Below are positions 24,132 to 30,463 of a DNA stretch of 64,000 nucleotides, in pieces. The stretch comes from DATACQ01 sp036555515. Lineage in GTDB: Bacteria > Desulfobacterota > Binatia > UBA9968. How positions within the stretch are numbered: the stretch's first letter is position 1; each line of letters begins with the position of its first letter. Position numbers and translations under genes: made by a program. Where the stretch lies: assembly GCA_036555515.1 (NCBI GenBank), contig DATBLC010000344.1, forward strand, positions 30,761 to 94,760, in the 5' to 3' direction. The notes below the pieces were generated by a model. The model was not told where the DNA came from and ran no database searches. It was given only the letters and a program-made list of their open reading frames with translations.

Positions 24132-25295
24132 TTAGGCATGCGAGCGGATTACATTCTGACCAAGGCGCCAGCGCAGGACCTCGTTGGCGCCCTCCGTGAT
24201 GCGCGTGCTGCGAATCTGGCGATACCACCACTCGAGGGGCAACTCCTTCATCAGACCAAGTCCGCCGTGCACCTGAATTGCGCGGTCCACCACCCGGCTC
24301 GCCATCTCGGTGGCCGTAACCTTGACCATATAGGACAGATTGCGGACGTCTTCGCCTTGATCTTGGCGCCAGGCGCATTCATAGACCATGAGCCTTGTCG
24401 CATGCAGCTCCATCGCCGAGTCGGCGATCATGAATTGGATCGCCTGGCGATCGGCAAGCGGCCGGCCGAAAGTCACGCGAACTTTTGCATACTCGATCAT
24501 CAAATCGAGGGCGCGCTGGGCAATGCCGACGGGCCGCGCGCCGTGCCCCCTGATGCGGCCTTCACCGATCCACTTTTGCGCAAGCGAAAAACCGCCGCCG
24601 ATCTCGCCGATGACATTGGCCGCCGGCACCCGAACATTGTCAAACAGAATCTGCCAAGGTGCCTCGCCCATCATGGTCGGCCACTGCCGTTCCAGCGTTA
24701 CGCCGGGTGTCTTGAGATCGACGGCGAAGCAGGTGATACCGCCACGAGCGCGCTTTTCAGGATCGGTGACCGCCATGAGTTGGACGTAATCTGAGCGGCC
24801 CGCCGCGGTGATAAAGCGCTTGGTGCCGTTGATGACGAAGTTCTCGCCGTCGCGCACGGCGCGGGTGCGCATGTTCGCGGGATCGCTGCCCGCGTCCGGC
24901 TCGGTCTGGGCGAAGCAAAAGCGCATTTCGCCGCGCAGCACGGGCTCCAAGAAGCGTATTTTTTGTTCCTCGTTACAGTGAAAGAGCACCGGGCGCACTT
25001 CAGGGCCGAACAATTCGAGACTGCGAAAGGGCAAAGACGCGGCGCGCGCGATCTCTTCATGAATGACGCAACGCGGCAGGAGTCCAAGCCCCGCCCCGCC
25101 GTACTCCGCCGGCACGTCGAGCATCCAGAGCCCCATGGCTTTGGCCTTTTCCTGAAGCGGTTTGAGCAAATGCTCCGGCATCGGACCCTCGCTGTCGTGA
25201 CGGTACTCGCGCTCCAGCGGTATCAATTCTTTGTCGACAAAGCGCCGCACCGTGTTTTTCAGTATTTGAATTTCTTCAGGCAAATTGAAGTCCAT
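24132..25295 (-). CDS. Acyl-CoA dehydrogenase family protein
   Basis: FAD enzyme that introduces a trans-2 double bond into an acyl-CoA and passes electrons to electron-transferring flavoprotein. 387 residues with the usual order: N-terminal helical domain, middle beta domain with CFAQTEPDAGSDPANMRTRA (FAD and substrate contacts) and FITAAGRSDYVQLMA, C-terminal helices with VTFGRPLADRQAIQFMIADSAMEL and IQVHGGLGLMKELPLEWWYRQIRSTRITEGANEVLR. The residue at the usual catalytic-base position in the last motif is not a clear Glu from reading alone, so chain-length class is not assigned. Single gene, divergent from nuoB. Confidence 0.92.
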   Translation of the reverse strand: MDFNLPEEIQILKNTVRRFVDKELIPLEREYRHDSEGPMPEHLLKPLQEKAKAMGLWMLDVPAEYGGAGLGLLPRCVIHEEIARAASLPFRSLELFGPEVRPVLFHCNEEQKIRFLEPVLRGEMRFCFAQTEPDAGSDPANMRTRAVRDGENFVINGTKRFITAAGRSDYVQLMAVTDPEKRARGGITCFAVDLKTPGVTLERQWPTMMGEAPWQILFDNVRVPAANVIGEIGGGFSLAQKWIGEGRIRGHGARPVGIAQRALDLMIEYAKVRVTFGRPLADRQAIQFMIADSAMELHATRLMVYECAWRQDQGEDVRNLSYMVKVTATEMASRVVDRAIQVHGGLGLMKELPLEWWYRQIRSTRITEGANEVLRWRLGQNVIRSHA

Positions 25296-25376
25296 GGTGT
25301 TCCTTCCTCCGCGTACTGACCGGAAGCTAATCGATAGAGAGCCGCCGGGTCAAGAGGAAATCGGTGAGTTCAAATC

Positions 25377-25419
25377 GTTCAGCCGTTCAAAACCTTTGGA
25401 ACGGTTTGAACGGCTGAAC
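25377..25419. repeat. GTTCAAN-type hairpin in the divergent acd/nuoB promoter region
   Basis: GTTCAGCCGTTCAAAACC (25377-25394) pairs with GGTTTGAACGGCTGAAC (25403-25419) with one bulged base, a ~17-bp stem around a short loop. Both flanking genes are transcribed away from it, so it does not lie at the end of either. Confidence 0.7.
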
Positions 25420-25507
25420 TCTCATGAAGGACCGGCCTGTGGAGCTTGAGCCATTGTCTGAAAAATAGTAACTTTCGGGAGAAGACACGGCTCATACAGG
25501 TTCCTCT

Positions 25508-26014
25508 ATGGATCAAATCGAATCCTCTAAGAATTCCAAGTTTGGACCGGACAAGTTGCTTGCCGATACCGTGGTCCTGACGCGCTTGGACAAGGCCGTC
25601 GGCTGGGCTCGCAAGTATTCGCTCTTCCCCTACCCGTTCGCCACGGCTTGTTGCGCGATGGAATATATGTCGCTCTCCATGTCGCCCTACGATATCGACC
25701 GGTTCGGCGCGCTGCTGCCGCGCTTCAGCCCGCGGCAGGCCGACTTGTTGATGGTCATAGGCACAGTCAACCACAAACTCTCGCCGGTGCTTAAACGGGT
25801 TTACGAGCAAATGTCCGAGCCGAGATGGGTCATGGCCTTCGGCGCCTGCGCAGCGAGCGGTGGTTTTTACGATAACTACGCGACGGTGCAGGGGATCGAC
25901 AGAATCATTCCAGTCGACGTCTATGTTCCCGGCTGTCCGCCGCGCCCGGAGGCCGTCCTGGACGGATTAATGGAACTGCAGGGGCGCATCGCCCGGCAGA
26001 AACAGCCGCTATAA
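25508..26014 (+). CDS. nuoB: NADH-quinone oxidoreductase subunit B (stand-alone NuoB)
   Basis: Carries cluster N2, the last iron-sulfur centre before quinone in respiratory complex I. 168 residues. The four ligands are visible: Cys-Cys in FATACCAMEYMSL (~47-48), Cys in VMAFGACAASGGFYDNY (~112), Cys in DVYVPGCPPRPEAVLDGL (~142). The other nuo genes are not adjacent: downstream lies a cold-shock-fold gene. It may be a second nuoB or part of a scattered complex. Neighbouring quinone-synthesis genes fit a role in menaquinone respiration. Confidence 0.93.
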   Translation: MDQIESSKNSKFGPDKLLADTVVLTRLDKAVGWARKYSLFPYPFATACCAMEYMSLSMSPYDIDRFGALLPRFSPRQADLLMVIGTVNHKLSPVLKRVYEQMSEPRWVMAFGACAASGGFYDNYATVQGIDRIIPVDVYVPGCPPRPEAVLDGLMELQGRIARQKQPL

Positions 26015-26081
26015 GCGGTTGCATGTTGTCAACCTGCGCGCCGTTGCGCACTGCTTTGGTCGGGCTAACCAAAATCCAAAT

Positions 26082-26408
26082 ATGAGTGATGAGGAGAAAA
26101 CGGATCTGCCGGCGCAAAGCGACCTGTTTCATCAGGGCATGATCACTAAACTTTTTCCTTCTAACAATACCGGGTTTGTGCGCATCGAAAGCGGCCGGGA
26201 GGTGCCATTCTCATACGAGTTCGTGCTTCTCTGCGGCGCGGCCAAGACGGTCCATGATCTGAGAGAAGGGGAAGCTGTGGGCTACGATTTGGGCTGGACG
26301 CCCAGAGGTCTGAGGGTCACGAAAATCAAAACCTACCCGCCGGCGGCTGCGAGTCAGAAGTCAAACTCAGAACGGCAAGGAACTCAAGGTGAGAATTTGC
26401 CGTCCTAG
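26082..26408 (+). CDS. Cold-shock-domain-like small protein
   Basis: 108 residues from MSDEEKTDLPAQS (the open frame begins earlier, at 26019, but the first 21 residues look unconserved). The middle reads FHQGMITKLFPSNNTGFVRIESGREVPFSYEFVLLCG and DLREGEAVGYDLGWTPRGLRVTKIKTY, which has the spacing of a five-stranded cold-shock/S1-like barrel; the aromatic RNP motifs are weak. The tail is polar and probably disordered. It could bind RNA or DNA. Its 3' end overlaps by ~42 bp the convergent membrane protein gene. Confidence 0.6.
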   Translation: MSDEEKTDLPAQSDLFHQGMITKLFPSNNTGFVRIESGREVPFSYEFVLLCGAAKTVHDLREGEAVGYDLGWTPRGLRVTKIKTYPPAAASQKSNSERQGTQGENLPS

Positions 26409-27197
26409 TATCTCGCCGACGAAGACACCCAAAAGCGCGATATAGAAAAGTCCGGTAGCCGCCATGGTGTGCGGGATCAGCAGCGTGCGCCAGATCATCC
26501 AGGACAGAACCAGCGGGGCGGCTTGTCCCACCACGATGCGCGTGACTAACAGAGTTGAGTTTTTCGCCCAAAGCATTTTCAAGCTCTCCATGGTGCTCGG
26601 AGCGCCGGCGAGATAAATCCACAGCACCGAAAGCAGTAGGAAGCCGCTTTGCAGCAACAATGCGGCGACAAAAAACTTGTAGATGCGCACGAAGGGGTCG
26701 ATACTCTGGCCGGTGTCGATGAGGTACCAATGGCCGATCAACATTCCCACGGTTACGCTGCCCAACAGCAGAGCTGATAAGCAAAAGGCGATTGGGTAAA
26801 TCACAACCTCCAGGGAGACGTCCGGTGCGGGATAAGAATTTAGCCCGGTCAGGATCAGGCCCGCCAGCCCGGTGAGAATCGCCGAGGAAAAACTACGGGC
26901 GCGGAAATTTTGCCGCTCCGTCCAGAGTGAAACGATGTATGCACCCAAGCAGATGACGAAAGCCGAGTGAAAGAAAAGCTCAACGGCGGCCGCGGCGCTA
27001 AATTCCGTTGCGACCCCTTGCCAGTAGAATTGGATTTTCCCCCACAGGCCGAGTAAGGCGATGATGAACAGCACGCCGCCGGTGGATTTGTAGAAGGCGC
27101 GGTCGAGCTCGTGAAACGGCGTTGCGGCCAAGGCGAACAGGCCCCCCGAAGCCACCTGATAGAAGAAAATAAGGAAACTACTGGAGAAACTCTGCAT
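26367..27197 (-). CDS. Multi-pass membrane protein of unknown function, ubiE-linked
   Basis: 276 residues from MQSFSSSFLIFF (4 nt after the ubiE stop; an earlier in-frame start at 27257 would overlap ubiE). About eight hydrophobic helices, for example GVLFIIALLGLWGKIQFYW, SSAILTGLAGLILTGL, PIAFCLSALLLGSVTVGMLIGHWYLI, FVAALLLQSGFLLLSVLWIYL and MAATGLFYIALLGVFVGEILGR. GHWYLIDTG and RTLLIPHTMAATG place histidines in or next to helices, as in quinol or haem membrane proteins. Its place behind polyprenyl synthase and ubiE suggests a respiratory role; the family is not recognised with certainty. Confidence 0.65.
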   Translation of the reverse strand: MQSFSSSFLIFFYQVASGGLFALAATPFHELDRAFYKSTGGVLFIIALLGLWGKIQFYWQGVATEFSAAAAVELFFHSAFVICLGAYIVSLWTERQNFRARSFSSAILTGLAGLILTGLNSYPAPDVSLEVVIYPIAFCLSALLLGSVTVGMLIGHWYLIDTGQSIDPFVRIYKFFVAALLLQSGFLLLSVLWIYLAGAPSTMESLKMLWAKNSTLLVTRIVVGQAAPLVLSWMIWRTLLIPHTMAATGLFYIALLGVFVGEILGRQILTLSSLPF

Positions 27198-27201
27198 CGG
27201 G

Positions 27202-27936
27202 TTATTCGGCAGGCCGGGCGAGAGATTTTTGCGCGACGTGCATGCAAACCGCGCCATTAAGAAATTTTCGCAGTTTCACGGGCTCGAATTGCGCCGCTTC
27301 GATTAGAGCGGCGACCGCCTCGGGAGAGTGAAACTGCCGGACCGATTGCGAGAGGTATTGGTAGGCCTGACCGTTGGGCGACAACAATTTGCCGATGCAC
27401 GGCACCAGCTGGTAAAAATACAGGGCATAGAGCGGGCTGAACCAGTTCCTCGCCGGCGGAAACATGTCGAGAGTCACCAGCGTCCCGCCCGGTTTCAAAA
27501 CCCGCCGCGCCTCGGTGAAAAACAGCTTCAAGTCGGAGATGTTACGCAGAACGAAAGCGGACATGACGCAGTCGAAAACGCCCGTTTTGAATGGCGCGGA
27601 AAGGGCGCTGCCTTGAACGAATTGCGTCTCCTGGGCGTGCGCCGCGCGCGCTTTTTTCTGCTGCGCGAGCCGCAACATTGCCAGCGAGAAGTCGAGGCCG
27701 ATCACGCGCGTGCCGCCACGGCCACTTTTGGCCGCGGCAAAGGTGAGATCGCCGGTGCCAGCGCCGAGGTCCAAAAGCAGGCTAGCGTTGCCACGCAAAA
27801 CCGCGGCGACCGCGGCCTTGCGCCAGTAGCCGTCGAGCCGGAAGCTGATGATCCGGTTGAGCAGATCGTAACGCGGCGCCACATCATCGAACATGCCTCG
27901 AACGGCGCGGTCGCGCGGAGGGTCAGAAGCAGCCAT
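27202..27936 (-). CDS. ubiE: Demethylmenaquinone/ubiquinone methyltransferase
   Basis: SAM-dependent C-methylation of demethylmenaquinone (or the ubiquinone precursor). 244 residues. RAVRGMFDDVAPRYDLLNRIISFRLDGYWRK is the UbiE/MenG signature 1; LLDLGAGTGDLTFAAA is the SAM-binding motif I; VMSAFVLRNISDLKLFFTEARRVLKPGGTLVTLDM is signature 2. MAASDPPRDRAVRG was taken as the start, avoiding 13 residues encoded in repeat-like sequence. It follows the polyprenyl synthase gene on the same strand, so menaquinone is the likely product. Confidence 0.92.
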   Translation of the reverse strand: MAASDPPRDRAVRGMFDDVAPRYDLLNRIISFRLDGYWRKAAVAAVLRGNASLLLDLGAGTGDLTFAAAKSGRGGTRVIGLDFSLAMLRLAQQKKARAAHAQETQFVQGSALSAPFKTGVFDCVMSAFVLRNISDLKLFFTEARRVLKPGGTLVTLDMFPPARNWFSPLYALYFYQLVPCIGKLLSPNGQAYQYLSQSVRQFHSPEAVAALIEAAQFEPVKLRKFLNGAVCMHVAQKSLARPAE

Positions 27937-27967
27937 GGATTGGTCTGGGTAAATGGTCCAAAATCCC

Positions 27968-28064
27968 GGGTTCAAGGTTCAACGTTTCGAACCCTCAGCA
28001 GTCCCCACCTTGAACCCGTTCAACACGCGCTCAAGGCACGTTTTAAACGTTGAACCTTGAACCC
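27968..28064. repeat. GTTCAAN-type array with perfect 20-bp inverted arms
   Basis: GGGTTCAAGGTTCAACGTTT (27968-27987) is the exact reverse complement of 28045-28064. Between them lie further inverted pieces (CCACCTTGAACCCGTTCAAC). The 7-nt period is clear: GGTTCAA GGTTCAA. It lies between the polyprenyl synthase and ubiE genes on one strand. No T-run follows either arm. Confidence 0.8.
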
Positions 28065-28133
28065 GATAAAGCGCGGCTGATCTCAGCACTGCTGGCGTGC
28101 CATGATTCTCCACTGGTTCATGAATACCGCGAG

Positions 28134-29192
28134 CTAAAAGTCTCGGTCGATGATGAGCTTGACCAGGGCCTTGAGACCGTTGCGGTAAGGAGATGCGGGC
28201 AGTTTTTTTAGCGACGCAAGCGCGGCTTCGGCGTAGGACCGCGATAGCTCCTTCGCCTTTCTGATCGCCGAACCTCTCTTGATCGCCTCCAGGGCTTCGG
28301 CAATCTGGCTTTCCCCGGTCTCGGATTGTTCAAAGGCATCGCGCACCACATTATCGTCGAGCGCGAGGATGATTGGCAGTGAGGGGTTGCCGTCGCGCAG
28401 ATCCATGCCCGTAGGTTTACCCAGAAGAGCAGCGTGCCCGACCACGTCGAGAACATCATCGACGATTTGAAAGGCGATACCCAAGTTAAGGCCATAATTG
28501 TCGGCTTGGTCCACGATGGCGGGCTTAGCCCCGGCCAGGTAAGCGCCGACTTTGCAGCCGGTCTGGAAAAGCGACGCCGTTTTACGCCTTACGATTTCCA
28601 CGTAATCGCCGAGTGTCACCGAACGGTTGCGGTTGAAGATTCCCTGAAGAATTTCGCCCTCCGTCAAAAGCGTGCAGGCATCGGCGGTCCATTGCACCAC
28701 GATTTCGTCGAATTTACCGGCGAATTCGAATGCTTTGATGAAAAGAAAATCGCCGGCGACGAGGGTGGGTTTGAGGCCGAATTTTCTATAGGCGGACACT
28801 TTGCCGCGGCGGGTCTCCGCATCATCAAGGATATCATCATGCAGCAGCGTAGCGCTATGGATCAGTTCGATGGCGGTGGCAATATCCACGATGTCTTGGG
28901 ACCCTTTTCCGCCCAATCCGAGGTGTGCCAGGAGCGTCACCATCGGCCGTACTCTTTTCCCGCCGCCGTCGATCAAGTGCGCCGCAATATCGGTCAAGCT
29001 CTGTTCCCGCGATCCAATCGCCCGCGCCAGAGTCCGTTCCACCAGGTCAAGCTCCCGAGCGACGGACTTGGATGGATCGCACTGGTCGGCGGCCACTGGA
29101 ATTTGCCGCGGTATTTTCGCCGCCAGTGCGGACTCGGCTCTCGCTGTTTTAAGTTTTGATTCGTGAATCAGATAGGCTCCGGGTGGCCGCAA
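28134..29192 (-). CDS. Polyprenyl diphosphate synthase (trans-isoprenyl chain elongation)
   Basis: Builds the isoprenoid side chain of menaquinone (octaprenyl or similar) from farnesyl or geranylgeranyl diphosphate and isopentenyl diphosphate. The first Asp-rich motif is LLHDDILDDAETRRGK, the second FQIVDDVLDVVG; GGGKRVRPM near residue 75 and GDFLFIKAFE are also conserved. The residues before the first motif would set chain length. The frame opens with TTG at 29192 and its first ~40 residues are not conserved, so the true start may be nearer 29096. Symbols ispB or hepT depend on chain length and are not assigned. Confidence 0.9.
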   Translation of the reverse strand: MRPPGAYLIHESKLKTARAESALAAKIPRQIPVAADQCDPSKSVARELDLVERTLARAIGSREQSLTDIAAHLIDGGGKRVRPMVTLLAHLGLGGKGSQDIVDIATAIELIHSATLLHDDILDDAETRRGKVSAYRKFGLKPTLVAGDFLFIKAFEFAGKFDEIVVQWTADACTLLTEGEILQGIFNRNRSVTLGDYVEIVRRKTASLFQTGCKVGAYLAGAKPAIVDQADNYGLNLGIAFQIVDDVLDVVGHAALLGKPTGMDLRDGNPSLPIILALDDNVVRDAFEQSETGESQIAEALEAIKRGSAIRKAKELSRSYAEAALASLKKLPASPYRNGLKALVKLIIDRDF

Positions 29193-29279
29193 AAAGCTAG
29201 CGCGAAAATGTCATAGATCAGTAGTCAGGTCAAGGTGCCACCCGATTCGCGGAAGCGCTATACTTCAGTCTATCCTGCC

Positions 29280-29627
29280 TCAATGCAGATAGACCGCGAG
29301 GTACGGAATTTCTGATTTCAGGTAGGGGAAAGTCGGCATCAATCTGGTATTGCGCTTGGGTTTGTACCCCGGCGGATATTCCGTGCGCAGCACGCGGTAC
29401 TCGATCAGTTCTTTGGATGAGCCTGTCAGCGCCGGGCCGATGGGACCGTCTTTTGATGGATCGTTATTGTGGCACGCAACGCAGTTCGCCACATAGACGG
29501 CCCGGCCGCGTTGCCGATCGGGATCCTTTGCAGCACCGGAAGAATCACCTGAATCCCCGGAACAAGCGCCGATGATCAAAGCCGAGCATAGTAATAAAAT
29601 GGCGAACGTCGCTCGTATTCGCTGCAC
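29280..29627 (-). CDS. Mono-haem cytochrome c lipoprotein
   Basis: GTG at 29627 gives a textbook lipoprotein signal (VQRIRATFAILLLCSALIIGAC) with lipidation Cys at residue 22; the open frame continues up to 29741 but that adds a long charged stretch before the signal. A Gly/Ser/Asp linker is followed by a single class I haem site CVACHNNDP and, near the end, the distal Met in LMPTFPYL. It is a periplasm-facing electron carrier anchored to a membrane. It lies 88 bp upstream of the polyprenyl synthase gene. Confidence 0.8.
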   Translation of the reverse strand: MQRIRATFAILLLCSALIIGACSGDSGDSSGAAKDPDRQRGRAVYVANCVACHNNDPSKDGPIGPALTGSSKELIEYRVLRTEYPPGYKPKRNTRLMPTFPYLKSEIPYLAVYLH

Positions 29628-29805
29628 CCGGACCCACCCGCACAGTGAAGGCGCGATATTGTTCGCCGCCCTACTGCGCATTCTCCGCCATCTACCGCTC
29701 GTCTGGCGTACCCGCTTCCGCGGCTCACAAAGCTCGCGCAATCAGCTATCGCTAGGGGGTTGAATGTTAGAGAAAGACAGGCTTGTATGTTAAGTAAATT
29801 TCGTC

Positions 29806-29892
29806 TGGTGCGAAAGAGGGGAGTCGAACCCCTACGGGTGTTACCCCACAGGATCCTGAATCCTGCGCGTCTACCAGTTCCGCCACTTTCGC
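29806..29892 (-). tRNA. tRNA-Leu, anticodon CAG
   Basis: Minus strand: acceptor GCGAAAG pairs with CTTTCGC, followed by an encoded ACCA end. The D arm is GGCGGAACTGGTAGACGC. The anticodon stem CAGGA/TCCTG encloses loop TTCAGGA with anticodon CAG. A long variable arm TGGGGTAACACCC marks a class II tRNA, and the T arm is AGGGGTTCGACTCCCCT. All stems are complete. It reads CUG codons. No intron. Confidence 0.97.
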
Positions 29893-29922
29893 TCCGTGCG
29901 ATTAGCCGCTGTCCTGGGTGTT

Positions 29923-29951
29923 TTTGTAGCTTGGGGTGCGAAGGTTGTCAA
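29923..29951 (-). promoter_or_regulatory. Sigma-70 promoter for tRNA-Leu
   Basis: On the minus strand TTGACA (29951-29946) and TACAAA (29928-29923) are separated by 17 nt. Initiation near 29916 would give a ~24-nt leader before the mature tRNA 5' end at 29892. Confidence 0.75.
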
Positions 29952-29974
29952 GATAATGGGAAATCGAGCGAGCC

Positions 29975-30457
29975 ATGAGCGCCATTTTGGTCATTGAACC
30001 ACGAAAAATTTTACAGCAAGCCACTGCCATCGCGCTCTTCCCGGAACATGAAGCGCGGATGGTCGAGACGGTACCGGACGCCGGAGAGCTTCAAGAGGTC
30101 GCCGCCGTGATCGTAGATGCGGCGGCGCTGAGGGAGGCGAGTGGGCTGTCCGCGCAAGCGCTGCGCGCGATGGAGTCGTGGAAAGCGCCGATGATTTGGG
30201 TCGACAGCGACCCGCCGCGGCCGCCCAAACGCGAGAAGCTCGTGATCGTCAAACGACCCGTATCGAGACAAGCGATACGCGCCGCGTTGGCGGAGTGCCT
30301 GGCGCAGGATTTCAAAGCCGGCGGCGGCGCTGGAAATTTAGCCACGGAGAATGCCGCCGCGGCGACGCCGAAAGCGCGAAACGTCATCGAGCTCGTGGAT
30401 GTGGTTGAAGAAGCGCCCGCACGCAAGCAAAGCAAGGGCGAGCGGAAAAAGAAATAG
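29975..30457 (+). CDS. Hypothetical protein with a degenerate receiver-like domain
   Basis: 160 residues. The first ~110 alternate strands and helices like a CheY-type receiver: MSAILVIEPRKILQQATAIAL, AAVIVDAAALRE, APMIWVDSDPP, LVIVKRPVSRQAIRAALAECL. The Lys-Arg-Pro pattern resembles the KP of receivers, but the acidic pocket and phospho-acceptor Asp are not in standard place, so phosphorylation is doubtful. A Lys-rich tail (RKQSKGERKKK) ends it. It lies 6 nt before valS and is likely co-transcribed. Function unknown. Confidence 0.65.
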   Translation: MSAILVIEPRKILQQATAIALFPEHEARMVETVPDAGELQEVAAVIVDAAALREASGLSAQALRAMESWKAPMIWVDSDPPRPPKREKLVIVKRPVSRQAIRAALAECLAQDFKAGGGAGNLATENAAAATPKARNVIELVDVVEEAPARKQSKGERKKK

Positions 30458-30463
30458 CAACCT

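Noticed and set aside
24138..24794. Long antisense frames (218 aa here; also 12127-12735, 17109-17747, 18682-19458, 20464-21288, 22000-22758, 36370-37440)
   Set aside because: They lie opposite well-identified genes and have Arg/His-rich composition typical of the opposite strand of GC-rich coding DNA.
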